The notes under the pieces: generated by a model
Seen by the model: the letters and a program-made list of their open reading frames with translations, nothing else
What the model was told of the DNA's origin: nothing
The model's database searches: none
In this document: piece by piece, positions 33,594 through 46,690 of the stretch
Layout of the letters: the number at the start of each line of letters is the position of its first letter
How positions within the stretch are numbered: the first letter of the stretch is position 1
DNA from: Leucogyrophana mollusca
Taxonomy: Eukaryota; Basidiomycota; Agaricomycetes; Boletales
Length of the DNA: 64,000 nt
Reading direction: 5' to 3'
Assembly (NCBI GenBank): GCA_021014945.1
Contig: MU266376.1
Span: 62,001-126,000, forward strand
Program-made: the position numbers and the translations under genes

Positions 33594-36500
33594 TCAGTTT
33601 GACCAGGGATTGGAGTGATAGCTCGGTTTCTTCGAATCAATAGGTGCACTCCACGGGTCCTGCTCCATTCCCTGAAACGTTATCGTACCATCTGCGCCAC
33701 CAAACGAAAGCGACGCCGAGGAGGCAGATGCGGAAGAATAGGACACAAATGGATCGTGTGGGTGTGAAGTGGGCGTTATCGATCCGCGACGCGTCTTCCC
33801 AAAAGCGAGCGTGTCTGTCGACATTCCAAAGGGATTCCCAAATGCAGCTCCTGGGCTCTTCCTTACCGGGCCAGGCGACCATATTGATCCATCGCTCCCA
33901 CCAAAAGATAGTTGGGGGGAAGGGGGGCGTGGAGTAGTTGAAAATGAATAAGGAGGAGCATTTGAGAATCCAGGACCTTCCATGACTGAAAGTGGTTCCT
34001 CCTCTGCTGATGGTGATACTTCGCCACTTGCGACTGGGTGAACGTCCTGCAGCGATACAGAGCGGGAGAAGGAAGCACTGAAATCTCTTGGTGTACTCGG
34101 GCCAGCAACGCTAGCATCCGTCTCGCCAGATTGGCGACGTGTAGTCGGAAGAAGGGGCGGAGTGGACCGAGAAGATGGCGGAGGCACTGGGGGAGATTGA
34201 AAGTGGTTAGGCTGAGGCACTTGGAGTTCCTCGGGGTTCGTTTCCGCTTTCCCTATCATCTCCTTTATGGCATGAAGATCGAACCCTGCATGAGTGGGAA
34301 TGTCGGGGATGGGCGGTTCATATGCAGGGGGCTCTGTCGACAAAGTGTCGGCATCACGAGGAGCAGGAAATTCCGTTGTGTCGGTTCGTGGTGGGAGGTC
34401 GTCGTCAGACACTTTGCCGGTAGAGGAGGCGCCTTTTCGTCTTGACGATCCAAACGAATTGGTTGAAGGAGGTCTCGAGGTCGACGACGATGGGAGAGAC
34501 GATTTTTTCTTCTTTCTCGAGAACCAACCTTTTTTCTCCGATTCTCGTTCTTCTTCTCTCACAACGACCCTCTCCTCCTTAAAGTCAGGCTCCTGATACA
34601 AAATCAGTAGCCAGAACGATCACGCACGTAAGGAACGTACCACCGGCTCGTCAAAGTAATCGGAAGAAACCGGAAACCCAAGCTGGTCAAGGATGAGTGG
34701 CATAAACGTGCGATAACTCATATGTCCTGCAATCTTATCTGTGACATCAGCATTCTCCAGGCCCGGCACATTCTCGATCGGCCTTAGCCCCGCTACCGTA
34801 TTCAAGCCTCCACTTGTCGCACGGAAGAGATAATTCAGTACCCAGTCATTCCTGGCATATGCATTCACGAAGCGACCAGACACAACAGCACGTGCATCGC
34901 ACCAGGTGCTTGTCGATGCTGTCAGTGTTGCGCCGAGGAGGAATACGTCTTGAACAATGCCGTAAGCCTTGCGCTTTGCAAGCTCGAGCAGCGCGTAGAA
35001 TATAACACGAGCCCCGAGGGAGAAACCGATGAGCGTAATAGGGCGCACACCAAGGTGTCGCTGGATGAGGAGTTGCGCTAGGACACTGCCAGCAGATCGA
35101 GCGCGGTCAAGGGCGTTATTCCAGGGGTTATCAATCAGGTACCCCAATTTCGTCAGAACTATGATAAGTTCGGTCATGAGCTCTTGCATCATCAACAATG
35201 AAGATCCGACTGACTGATAGGCCACTGAAGGGCGCCCATGAGAGCGGTCATGACGGTATGCTGTAGTACGGTTTGCCCAAGCTGCGTAAGGATTTCCCCT
35301 GTGAGAATCTTCAGCGCGCTACCTGTCTCCTGGATCATTTCAGGCTCCCAGAGTACGCTGAAGACATCCCCAACAATGGGATCCAGCACACTGAACGGCA
35401 GTCGGACATCATCTAGCTTTCCATTCATAAACCTATATCGTTCGCAAGGAAGTTATAGATGTGATGAAGAGTAATGAGACAAAACACTCACCCCGATACG
35501 GTGAGGATGCAGCTAACACGCTTGTTGTTATGCAGGGGAAGGACATCAAATGTTCGGACTTGTTGTGTACGTCGGGCCATACCCTTCGCGGCTATACCGG
35601 AGCCAGTCAAGACACCCCCGGTTGTAATCACAGCGGCTCCTCCGGCACCCGCGAGAAACCCAGTGGTTCCCGAAATACCGACGGTCGCGAAGGCTGCACC
35701 TAACCCCGCACCGATGACAGGCGCCAAAAGTCCAGCTGAAAGGCCAATCACCAGCCCGCCTCCTGCCGAAGCGAAGTCACATCATCAGCGTTTAGTACAT
35801 CTTAGGCAATGGAATGCCACGTACCAAGCGTTGCAAGACCCATCATCATATATCGCTTCTTCCTAGCGGCTCTCATCGAACCATCGATTATCTCCTGGTT
35901 CTCCATCTTCTCTACCCCTTCCTGGATCTCGAGAGCCTCTGTAACGCGACTCTCGAATCTGACAACATCTAACCAACCAAGCCCAAGCTTCAAAGCGACG
36001 TTCTCAAGTAGTACTCGAGACCGCGCGTCATATACGCTATCTGCGATTAAAATTAAGAACAAGTCGCATAGAACGGTCCACCGTATATCAAGGGTGACAT
36101 CTTTATCCACTGAAGATAGGGACGTAGTGACCCCAGGCATGGCAGACGAAGCGATGGCAGTGTCTTCTAACACCCTCTGTGTCGTTTGGAAGGTTTTATG
36201 GGAGGCAGATGTTGGTGTTGACGAACGTTGGGGTATTGACGGTGAGCTTGTGCGTGATGAAGGGCGTAGAGTGAGAGTATTGGGTGCTGCGGATTTGGTG
36301 TCGGTATCGTCCAATGGGCCTCGCTGGGCATCAGCCTGTCGTCTTGCTTCAGTGGGATCGTACTCAGGATTGGCAACTGTATGTGTGGTCATTAGCGAAG
36401 GGACAAGATCTATCGCTTGTACACCATGCACAGCAAGGCTGTCTATCATCTTTTGTTCTAACACAATCGTCAGCGTGCATCATCCGAATATAAGATGAAG

Positions 36501-37074
36501 AAAGGGAATCGAGTTCACCTGCCGTCTCAAGCTCCATATGATAATAAAGCCGGCCCATGATCTTCATAGCCCATAACTCCATACTCTGCACGGAGGCCTT
36601 AAGTTCCTTCCGCGGGACAGCCTTGATTTGTTGGACCATCTCCCTGGCTGTCAGTGCACAGACGCCGACGTATGCGATGCGTTGCGCTTCTGTGAGCATG
36701 TTCTTCGTCGCTTGCATCTGACTGAGTGGAGTCATGGCTTTGTCTTCGTCAAAGAGGTATCGCGTGCGCAAATGGACCTCATCCGCCTCCTCTTCCTCAC
36801 TGACCCGAAGACGGGTATACTCGTTCTCATTCTGCTCTGTCTTAGAGCGCCATTCGACACCTTCCTCGTCAAAATCTATGAGATTTCCTGTAGCGTTCCC
36901 AATCCCTGTGGTCTTCTTGGCAGACGGAACGTAATGATATTTCTTTTGGTCCTCCTCATCGAGTCCGCTGGCAAATTCGTCCTCCTTCACTACTGGCATT
37001 TCCTGCCATCCTCCCTCGTCATCATCGTCGTCGAAAGAAAATGGGTTATTCTGCGGCGGAGTGCTGGTTGGCAT
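33594..37074 (-). CDS. DUF726 α/β-hydrolase-like membrane protein (TMCO4/Mil1 family)
   Basis: Six exons keep frame: 37074-36519, 36457-35825, 35762-35492, 35432-35215, 35158-34641 and 34592-33594, giving 1064 aa. The acidic N-terminus has DDDDDEGGWQEMP. A helical region (about 110-400) is followed by Gly-rich hydrophobic segments (VIGLSAGLLAPVIGAGLGAA, AGAGGAAVITTGGVLTGSGI) likely to enter the membrane. The DUF726 hydrolase core has GFSLGAR as nucleophile elbow (GxSxG) plus DVFLLGAT, VNAYARNDWVLNYLFR and the terminal HMSYR. The long Ser/Pro-rich tail is probably disordered and starts with a Lys-rich KKGWFSRKKKKS. Relatives are human TMCO4 and S. cerevisiae Mil1 (YFL034W), a putative lipase linked to AP-1/Apm2 sorting. 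The exon 4-5 junction (WPI-ILTKLG) uses a weaker GTCAGT donor. Confidence 0.9.
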
Positions 37075-37577
37075 AACCTCAAGAGCTGCGCAGGGAGTGT
37101 TAGATATGGATCATCGGAAGGGTGGGTCAACAGGCGTTGAGCGTTGGATTAGGGCTCCTCCTATGACATTTGCCCAGCACAGGTTCCCACGGCCTCGGCG
37201 CTCAAGAAACGGTGGTTTCGAAAGAAGGTAAAAATAAAGAATCCAATATAAAGTAATATTAATGTGCGGCAGGCGCGCATAGTGGGGGACGAATGCCATC
37301 GCTAAAAGCATAGAAATGAGTAACAGCCGGGACATAAGCCTGCTAATCTCAATTCGTCTACTCGTCTCCGGGTTCCTCGCCCTGTTCCTTCTCTCCAGTC
37401 TCTCGCATCCTGTCCCCTAATATCTTGAACATTCCCGAGTCTTTGATGAATTGAGCCAGTGCTCTCTTTCCCTTCTCTGTTCCCAGCAGTTCGGCGAGTA
37501 TGAAGTCCGAGTCATCATATGGATCTGATGGTAGCAACCGTTCCGCGGGCCTGATGGATATACGATTATCAACTACC
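37075..37577 (-). other. Short gap with an 88-codon frame following the HET gene
   Basis: On the minus strand a frame from about 37640 to 37358 (FYALFLLEVVDNRISIRPAE .. RMRETGEKEQGEEPGDE) overlaps the end of the HET gene in another frame and has protein-like composition. No convincing intron joins the two. It may be a lost C-terminal extension, a readable 3' UTR, or part of an unrelated exon. Confidence 0.35.
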
Positions 37578-39191
37578 TCAAGCAAGAATAAAGCGTAAAA
37601 GGACTCGCCGGCGTATCTCTGCACACTTGGGGCGATCCACAGAAATATTCACGACGTACTGGTTTTGGCTCTCATCCAGACCGGCCGCAGCCACCGTCAC
37701 CCTTTTTCCTCCCCGGAGCGTCTTGAAAGCCCAGTCAGGAGAGTTCTTACAACAGGAAGACGCTTTGTCGCCAGAGAAGAACGTATACTTCATCCGCTTT
37801 ATGTCGGTAAAAATCTCGATGTGAACGCATGGACAACCTTGCCTCCCTCCTCCTATGGTCACCACGAATCCTTCCCCACTGGCCCGGTTGTAGTAGGCGA
37901 GCATGAATTTTACATCTGGAGTTGTTGGTTCCCATATAAAACTGCCGTCTGCTTCCGTCTGGGGCTTTCGCTCCAGTGAATGTGTGTGCAACACGAATCC
38001 TTCTTGGCCAATTTGGGGGGCCCGTACTCGAATCCGTGTAAACAATCCATTGAAAGGATTTGGCACGATCGGAGAGGGGATGCTTTTCTCACTTGTGGTC
38101 GAGATAATCATATCCGTGACGATAAAATCCTCGACAAACCTCGGATTTTTGGGGAGGGGGAACAGCTGGACTTGAAGCCTTTGGTATAGGCCATCCTGAG
38201 TGTGATGGAGACGGAGGCCAACAACTCGCCCATCATCTGAGCAGGCAAGCGCGGCCACAAATCCAGTCCGAGTTGTTTGGACAGGTGTGCTTATTTGTAC
38301 CCCACTGTTCGTCACAGAGAAATGAGACTTGTAATCTGTAGCATCGTATGCGGACGCAAAGATGCGTATGAATTCGGTGGGCGGAATTCGGTCGACCTTG
38401 GTTGAATACCGAAAGTTGTCTGGCGAAGTAGCAAGAAGACCAGAATGGAAATTCCAATCATCGTATGACCACGCAAAGATGCTTTGGTCATTTGACGTCC
38501 GCATGATCTCGTACTGGAGCCTGATGAATGCGTTCTTGCCCTCCCCATAAATCAGCGGCATATGCACACCGAAGATCCCCATCAGCGAGTATGCCCTGTC
38601 TTCCAACCTCGTCGTCTCTCTCCACGATGCCCACGACATCTTCTTTGCGACACTGACGTCTGTTAGTGGTCGAGCTGCCAACAAGACTTGCTCGTCCACA
38701 CCAGTAATCTCCGCAATAACGTGGATTAGGCTGAACCTCGTGCCTATCTTGACCCAATCCCCCGCGAAGAATATCACCCTCCGTGGGGCTATCGCCTCCT
38801 GTAGAGTCCATCCTCTAGTGAACCACTTGCTGCGCCGAAACCTGGAGCGTTCGGCAGCTGGGTCTTCATCGCTGCGTACGTCTTCTAGATATGCATAGCA
38901 CACCACGGCCTCCTCGTACCAGCGATACATGGAATTTATCGCCTCCGAAAGTTCTGCGCTACTGCTTTTGTCGATGCAACAGGTGTCGATCCATATGTAT
39001 TCGTATCCGTCCGCGAGAGCCTGTGCGCAGCTGTGCTCGATCTTTGCGTAGCCTTTCATCCTGATTGCATGGGGTCTGCTGATGTCACGAAAGGTGACTT
39101 CGTTGTCGCCCCACACATGGGAGAGTATAGCGTACTCGGGCCCATGCTGGGGCTCTTCGAGGATTAGTGTCCTCGTATTTAGTAACCGCAT
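37578..39191 (-). CDS. HET-domain protein with DUF8212 (second intact copy)
   Basis: Single-exon frame of 537 aa from MRLLNTRTLILEEPQHGPEY (39191). Motifs in order: YAILSHVWGDNEVTFRDISR, YIWIDTCCIDKSSSAELSEA, NSMYRWYEEAVVCYAYLEDV, RGWTLQEAIAPRRVIFFAGD, KMSWASWRETTRLEDRAYSL, MPLIYGEGKNAFIRLQYEIM and SNDQSIFAW. The β-rich second half has HFSVTNSGVQISTPVQ, a GEGFVVTIGG strand and the end VNISVDRPKCAE. The CIDKSSSAELSEA block is typical of this basidiomycete HET subgroup. An upstream in-frame ATG at 39245 gives an atypical 18-residue extension. Role inferred as in the other copies: allorecognition or cell-death signalling. Confidence 0.87.
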   Translation of the reverse strand: MRLLNTRTLILEEPQHGPEYAILSHVWGDNEVTFRDISRPHAIRMKGYAKIEHSCAQALADGYEYIWIDTCCIDKSSSAELSEAINSMYRWYEEAVVCYAYLEDVRSDEDPAAERSRFRRSKWFTRGWTLQEAIAPRRVIFFAGDWVKIGTRFSLIHVIAEITGVDEQVLLAARPLTDVSVAKKMSWASWRETTRLEDRAYSLMGIFGVHMPLIYGEGKNAFIRLQYEIMRTSNDQSIFAWSYDDWNFHSGLLATSPDNFRYSTKVDRIPPTEFIRIFASAYDATDYKSHFSVTNSGVQISTPVQTTRTGFVAALACSDDGRVVGLRLHHTQDGLYQRLQVQLFPLPKNPRFVEDFIVTDMIISTTSEKSIPSPIVPNPFNGLFTRIRVRAPQIGQEGFVLHTHSLERKPQTEADGSFIWEPTTPDVKFMLAYYNRASGEGFVVTIGGGRQGCPCVHIEIFTDIKRMKYTFFSGDKASSCCKNSPDWAFKTLRGGKRVTVAAAGLDESQNQYVVNISVDRPKCAEIRRRVLLRFILA

Positions 39192-39781
39192 GGTGAACCT
39201 GTTGACAGAGATGAACACGATTTGATACGCGATGCGTAGGCACATACCAAGTAAGTGGCAAAATCTATGAGGTCGCTGACTCGATCAGGCAGCCTAAGAC
39301 TGAAATCTGAAGCAAGGTCGTCGAGTTAGAGGACGTCGTCTCATAACGGTTTTGCACTCACCTGATCGATAGATCAAAAGGCCGGGTACTGGTGAGCGCT
39401 AAGCCTACCGAGGTGTGTGAAACGGTAGCTTGAACTCTATTCCACTGCCTCCGGCTGCTTCGTGGTTAGATATTCAACGTTAGAGGCTGACAGCTGTACT
39501 TATGGATAAGGCAGAGATATCAGATCAGGACACCAAGAGACAGTAAATGTCCTTTATCCGTACAAGATCGAGGCACTGGTGCGACAATGTTGCACTGTTG
39601 GATCACAGGTAGGATGGGATCATCAGAGGTATTGAAATATACAACGAACAAGAGAACAAAAATAGCTCTGTGCAGAGCGGCGGACACGCCTGGCCGAGTT
39701 CACGAGAGCTCGCGATGATGATTCGTAGTAATGAATAACGGAACATCCGCGCCGACGTTCATGTGGCTAAACGAACAGGCT
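39192..39781. other. Intergenic between HET gene and P450 number 2
   Basis: It contains the 5' flank of the minus-strand HET gene and the 3' flank of the P450. No coding pattern was recognised. Confidence 0.5.
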
Positions 39782-42173
39782 TCACCGAGCAAGCGTGACC
39801 CGAAGAGGCATCTGGATCCCTTTCTCAATGTGCCCCCTGACCGCTGCTGCTGGGAAGGTCTGTCCGCCCGCTGCGAAGATTTGCATGACCTCCGTCTCTT
39901 CTGGCAGATGGAAAGCGAAGTTCTCCAACAACTCCACGAGAACGGCTTGGCTTTCGAGCAAACTGGAAGAAAGGAGGTTAGGCGGTCCATAGGGTTCAAA
40001 TAACCGACTTACGCAAAGCGCCAGCTGTGATATAATGACGGATGAGATAGCACTGAGAAACGAGTCTATAATGGCGCTTACCCGATGCAGCCCCGAACAC
40101 CACCAGCTATGCGAGGGTAAGGTCAGCTTTCATCACGTTGCGCGCGTCAAGAACTCACAGAAAGTCAAGCTAGAATTCAGTGTATTAGCCAGTTACCGGT
40201 GATCTGAAGGGATGTCGGCTTACAGATTAGCGACAAGTCCTACGGATGCCTTTTCCTTGTTCGCGTCACCTAAGAATCGGCTCGGGTTCCATTCGTGGGC
40301 GTCTTCACCCCAGACGCTTTCGAGACTGGGAGGTTGGAACATGAATACGGCCTGTCACCTAACCTGACATGTAATCTCACCGATTGTATGACCATATGGA
40401 GGTCGCAATCGACTGTCCTTTAGCGATGGGTATCTCCGTGATGGTCTGGCCGGATGTTGTCTCAATAGGTTGAGCCAGGGGAAGAATATCGTCCTGTTCT
40501 GCCATCCGAAAGAGAATAGGAATCCCGGGATGTAGCCGAAGCGACTCCTGACAGCGCAAATGAGCTCCAAAACGCACTGCAAAGTCACCGATGTCTAGGT
40601 ACCTTGATCGCGGCGTTGGCGAAAGTCATGGAGTCAAAGTCGGCTGGAGTGAAATCAACCCCTCCCCGAGCTCTTAGCTGAGCACGGGCGGCCTCGATTT
40701 CATCGCGGATCCTTTGTTGATCTTCGTGGTGCTGGGCCAGATCGTACAGCAGCCAACAAAATGTAGTAGCAAATACGTCGTGTGCTCCGACTACAGTCCT
40801 AGATTCCGGTGGTATCGGGTCAGCGCGATACTTACTTAGACACACGATAATTACACAATCTGCGAAATCATCTCATCGGGGCTGAGACGAAGGCTTGGTT
40901 TTTCTGAGAGATTGGACTCTGCTAGTGACACAGCCACGTAAGCTGCGACTCTACAGCTATGGACGCCATAGAAGTCCACTCACCCAGCAAACTCGTCATG
41001 TCACGGCGCCCTTTCTCGTTCTCAAGAGCTCGCTGTTCAATGAGGCCTTTTCCAGTTTGACAAGCGCTCGCGAAGTACTTCAGGAACCTCTGATAACCTT
41101 CGTGGGGTAAATGTTTGAGGCTGGACAAAATCGACTGGGGCAAATACTGCCAGGTTCCTTTGAACGCAAGCTCCCACGGTGTGGACCGAAGCAGAGAATC
41201 TGCGCTGCATACGCATACGATTAGTGAGAGCTGCATAAGCGGTTCATGGACTCACAGGACGTCATTTGCGGCTGTAATGAGTGCATATTCCTTGCCGTCC
41301 AATGTTTCAAAACAGTAGTCGAAAGCGACTACATGTCAAGTCAATGATGCTCTTGGATGAAGCCAAAGGCCATCGCACTACATACCTTCACCGATGGCAT
41401 CCATAGCCATTTTGGCCACGGTCCCCAAGACATTGATGACGCTCCCTTCAGCTGAAGTGTCGGACACGAGCTCGTCTTTCCACTTTTGGCTGAGCTGATC
41501 ACAGAGATGTCAGGGTTCGTGTACGGCTACAGTGTGAAAAGGAGGGCTCCGCACAGAAGAAGCTGAGCGTTGAAAGATGGGCAAGAACTCTCGCAATTGT
41601 GAGATACCAAAAGCAGGGTTAATAAACTTCCTGTAGCGCTGGTGGTCCTCGGCTGTGAGAATCGTAAGGTCAACCTGCTTTCTCGTACCAGATGGACGAA
41701 CAGCCGTACCAGCAGCAGATACCAAACTACCTCGACCCAAGAAAAGTTTAGCGACTTCGTTAGCGACTACCGTCTTCGGGAAACGATAGCTGGCGGTATG
41801 GAAAACATATTGAAGGGCCTTCGGGTCAGCAGTACACAGGACGTCCTCCTTGAACCATGAATGAGAAAAGAACCACGCAGATGCAGGCGGTGACTGACTC
41901 CAAAACAACCTTTCATGCGCCAAGTGGCGCCGTATTCACGGACCCACTCAGACTCGAGTTCACCAACCTTGGTTTGAATCACCATTTCCTGGTGACCTTG
42001 GGGGCAAACATTTCAGCCATGTCGTGTTTTGTGACCGAGGCAATGAACCAACCTAGTAGCCATGATGGAGCAGCAGGTCCTCGAATATTCCTAATATCCC
42101 GTCGGCGGAAGCGACGCAGAGCGACAACAGTGAGCAGGACAACTGTCAATGTCGCCCATGAATATCCAATCAT
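39782..42173 (-). CDS. Cytochrome P450 monooxygenase (number 2)
   Basis: It starts at 42173 with a hydrophobic anchor (MIGYSWATLTVVLLTVVALR) and a basic hinge (RRFRRRDIR), then GPAAPSWLLG. Splicing with acceptor CCCCAAG gives LLGHQEMVIQTKVGELESEW, the usual GHQ junction of this class; the unspliced frame diverges. Further exons: EDVLCTADPKALQYVFHTAS, EDHQRYRKFINPAFGISQLR (C-helix), I-helix IVGAHDVFATTFCWLLYDLA (Ala-His-Asp in place of the common AGxDTT), ExxR region CQESLRLHPGIP, PERF-like DAHEWNPSRFLG, heme loop FSGGVRGCIGWRFAVLEMQ, and the end MPLRVTLAR before TGA at 39782-39784. At least ten short exons. The group resembles the CYP5037/CYP5141-type expansions of wood-decay fungi; substrate unknown. 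Confidence 0.85.
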
Positions 42174-42612
42174 TGTAGGCTAGCGCAGAAAGAAACGGTG
42201 GTGGTTGATTTGAGTGAAATGGAAGCCGGCGCTAGGATGTTCTTAGATATCTGAACGTAATATTTTGCCTCTGGCGCCAAGAGTGTGCTGGGCATTACGA
42301 TGCCCAACGATGGAGAGAATCTGGAACCCCAGAAACGACGTTCCGAAGCATCTGGATGCTTAGATACGAACGCAGTTCTTGAGCCATTTCGCGAAACCCA
42401 TTGCCTGAATCTCGGGACCGCTTTCATGTTCGACGCGGTCAGTGCGCACGCGGACCTTTGTTTATTGCTTAGCGGAACCTGAAAAGGAGGCGTGGGAATG
42501 ACGCCGATGTCATTCAACGAATGCCCTTTGGTCGTCTCTTGTCCACAACCATCATCGCCGCTGTACAGCCCCCAACGTCCTCAACGTTTTCCACTTGTAA
42601 TATCAAGCAGTA
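42174..42612. promoter_or_regulatory. Divergent intergenic region, P450 number 2 / histone H3
   Basis: This 439-bp gap separates two divergently oriented start codons, so it must carry both promoters. I see no unambiguous TATA box. Pyrimidine-rich stretches precede the H3 start. Confidence 0.5.
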
Positions 42613-43385
<773 letters not shown>

Positions 43386-43963
43386 GTTATTCGCTTATCC
43401 TATCCTCTATTATCTCGCTCCCGTCTGTTGTCCTTCATGCGTATATGATAAACTCCAAGACCAGGTCGACGTGTAGTATGTACTCTTCCCGTTTCCTTGG
43501 CCTATCACCCTATTTTCACGTTATGATTTCTTGATGTGTACGATGTAGACAAAAATGCTGTTTGTATGACCTACGTATACAATACAATGGGCTGTTGCAG
43601 ACAATCAGATCTCGAAACACGACTCACCAATTTGTCTTGATGATGATCACGCGCTCACTACATGTTCTCGACGTGCGAAGATGATAAGCTTGTTATCAAT
43701 GCCTCGGGGGTATCACAACCGGAGGTAGGTCTCTTCATTGCAGCGGACAATTGTACGGAGACAGCTGGAATAAAGTCAAACCATTGGCCCTTCGGCCATG
43801 ATCTTACTCGGACATATATCGTTCAAAAAGTTGGTACAAATAAGCGGGTATGTGGGCGAGAATAGTATTGAAGTAACTGTTAGAATCAGATTATACGATG
43901 GATCGAGCGAGAACAGATTGGACAGGAGTACGCCGAAAGTGGAGGGAAGGCTTTACTATCAGC
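43386..43963. other. Intergenic, convergent 3' flanks
   Basis: It is the shared 3' region of H3 (+) and a DUF2235 gene (-). No coding feature was recognised. Confidence 0.5.
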
Positions 43964-46141
43964 TCAGTCCACCCACTCGGGCTCAACCTTTAGCTTAGCC
44001 TTGGGCCAGTATTTCCCACCTTCGAGTCCCTCCGCCTCCATACGTATCTTGACTGACCGGTGGACCTTCACCCCCTTCTTCTTCTGTCTGGGGACACGAC
44101 GCCCGCTGCCCATGTTGATCCTAAACATACACAACGAACCGTCAATACCGGCACACAGCAAAGCCAAGTCACTCACTTGTAATCCATAATCCAATAATTG
44201 TCCCCGTTGTTCTGGAAGTGCTGCTTCTGTGGAAGGAGCTCCAGCAACCACCATCCCTTCGACAACGTGAGCTGGTCATATATGGGGCTTAACACATCAG
44301 CGAGGTCTTCGTGCTCTTCGCTCACGAAGTCGCCTCCGTCGCTGTAAACAACCACCGTCGGATCATCTTTCACCACTCGAGGTTTCGGCACGGGAATGGG
44401 ATGTGTCCCAGATGGGCGTGGGGTCTTCTCATCCAACCCGGGCATAGGCTCGCCGGGAGGTGGACGCGGACCAGCTATGCGAGGGTCCTGGAAGAGAGCA
44501 GGCGGACGGCGTTTGACGTAGGGATAAACTGAGTCCGGATCCATTCCGATCTGCTTGAACATCTCGCGGTGGAAGAGGATGCCTGTGTTGGCGATGAAAC
44601 ACTGGCGGATCATCCAGCGTAGGGGGATACGGGCGAGGCTGTTACGGGTGCCGTTGGGGACGGAGCCGCCACCGATGTCTACCGCAGGGCAGTGCCGTGA
44701 GGAAAGGGTGAGTGAAAGAGTATATGTGGAACGACGTACCACAGTGACAGCCCGCGAACCACACCTCCTCGACGTCCGTAGTCATGGCACCCGTGGAGTA
44801 TTGGCGCTCAAACTCTGGCATAGTTCCTTCCCTGTGCTTCTTCACGCTGCGCGGCATCTCGTGGCGTTTTACGCCAAGCTGCGCCTCTTTGTCGCTGGGG
44901 GGTTTCCACACGCTGGGCTTGAAGCGACTGCGCGCGGAGAATCGAATGACATCGGATTACAGCAAGGGCGGTTGAGCAAACAGATGAACTTACACGCGAT
45001 GTTCGTCGAGAGACAGCGCTTGACGGAAGTAGCGGATGTTGTCGGCAGCTTTTGTGAACGGGAGCCTGCGAGGGAACATGCCCACTGAGCTCACTGTGTC
45101 CCTACAATAGTCATGCCGCATCAGCACGGCCACGCCTGATTATTGGTCAGAGTACAGACGCACCAGACTCCGAGAAATTCGATTTCGACATTGATCGAGA
45201 ACGCTTTCTTGAACGCCACGCTCTGCTTCCAGCTGAGCTCGTCGTCGCTACAATACATGTGGTACGCAAACGGAACCTGCTGGTGGTTGCATGTTGGGAG
45301 AAGTCCAACCTTGTGCAGCCTTGAAAGATAGAGTGGGTGAATTGAGAGGCGATCGAGGGAGATGAGAACTAACATTCCAGCGAGCGCACGGGCTGTATAC
45401 GCTCCTCGCGAGAATCCAAAGATACATATCTTATCCCCAGCTTCGTCTTTCGCATAGTTAGCGCTACCACGCATTTACGGGGGAACACACGTACAATTCT
45501 GCATTAGAAATTCATAACCGTCTGCATAGAGAAGGTGAGTATCAATGGACCCCGAGAACGTCGGAAGTAACGCACCCATGACGTGTGCATTGAGGTGTAT
45601 ACCGACCATCATGTCAAGTGTTTTGGAGACGCCAGCCATAAACGGCGTGGCGATCTGGGGGATGGTGTAGGTACCTATACCGGCCTGACCAATGACTAAA
45701 TTCAGCCCGGAAGCTTGCGATACCGTAGCCAAGCACTACCACATACCTGATAGTACACCATCTGCTGGCTCTTGTCGTCCTTCTTAAGCATAGAGAAGAA
45801 CTGGACAATGTTGGAGTTCTATGTCGTTGTTAACATTTACTGTGCCTCGGGCGAAATCCTGTACATACGTCGGCGTCAAATTGGTCCCCAGTACCATCAA
45901 AACATAGCACCAGGGTACGATGCAAATGCTCATGAGGTATAATCTCGTCGTAGGGATGTCCAGACTGCTTATCGACATTGCCCTTCAAGTTGGCATGGCT
46001 TGGCGCCGACAGAGACTCCCTCTCCGATTCGCCATTCGGAGACAGCACGTTTGGGATGTCCGGGTAGTCGTCCTCAAATGTTAGGGAGAAGCGCGAGGGC
46101 TGGCTTCCCTGGAGGCTCTCAGAGTCTGGTGCTTGCGCCAT
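43964..46141 (-). CDS. DUF2235 (T6SS-phospholipase-like) α/β-hydrolase, paralogue 1
   Basis: Multi-exon gene from [14 protein letters not shown] (46141) to VEPEWVD and a stop at 43964-43966. After a disordered N-terminus ([18 protein letters not shown]) the catalytic domain opens with [18 protein letters not shown], followed by [27 protein letters not shown], the nucleophile elbow [70 protein letters not shown] and [11 protein letters not shown]. The C-terminal third holds a Pro-rich linker and a basic segment ([20 protein letters not shown]). The family (DUF2235, Pfam T6SS_Tle1-like) includes bacterial phospholipase effectors and many fungal proteins of unknown substrate. No signal peptide, so probably cytoplasmic. 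Its close paralogue is at 49734-51910. Confidence 0.87.
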
Positions 46142-46690
46142 GACGGCTAGCTGGTCGAACAAATGTTCGAAAGATGCCAACAGCACCCGTCAATAAATAG
46201 TAACTCTATCCCGGCTTGATTCCGTTAGTATCATCCCGGACCCGAATAAAGCCAGCGAGAAGGTATTCCCGGCGCTGATGCTTGCGTGATTTGTATTGTC
46301 TTCATCACGTCCGGCTGCTGTTGGAGAGAAAATATCTCTCTCATCGCATCAACAGGCTCCACGAAGGAGTGAACGACGGATAAAGACTGGATAAAGCTGG
46401 GAGGAGGCCATCATGTCATTAAAAATGGACTTCCATCTATGGTAGGTTTTGTGAATGTCTGTACCCGCACTCCACATCCTCGCGTTTGCGGCGTGGCAAA
46501 TACTGCCACCATTAGAAGTAGGGTGGACCAATTTGGGGTAACTCTATATTGCAGCTTCATGGATCATTCCGCGTGCATCGAGATAGAGATGTGGATGGTG
46601 AAGAGACAAACGATGATTTACATGACCAACTTATGTAACACAGGGGCTTTTACAGACACTCAGCGCGCTGCGTGGATCGTCTAGGTCAAA
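46142..46690. other. Intergenic between DUF2235 paralogue 1 and the GH28 gene
   Basis: Upstream flank of the DUF2235 gene and 3' flank of the GH28 gene. No coding pattern was recognised. Confidence 0.5.

Noticed and set aside
37578..39245. Upstream in-frame start of the second HET gene (39245)
   Set aside because: The family start MRLLNT at 39191 matches the other copies; the extra 18 residues are not shared.
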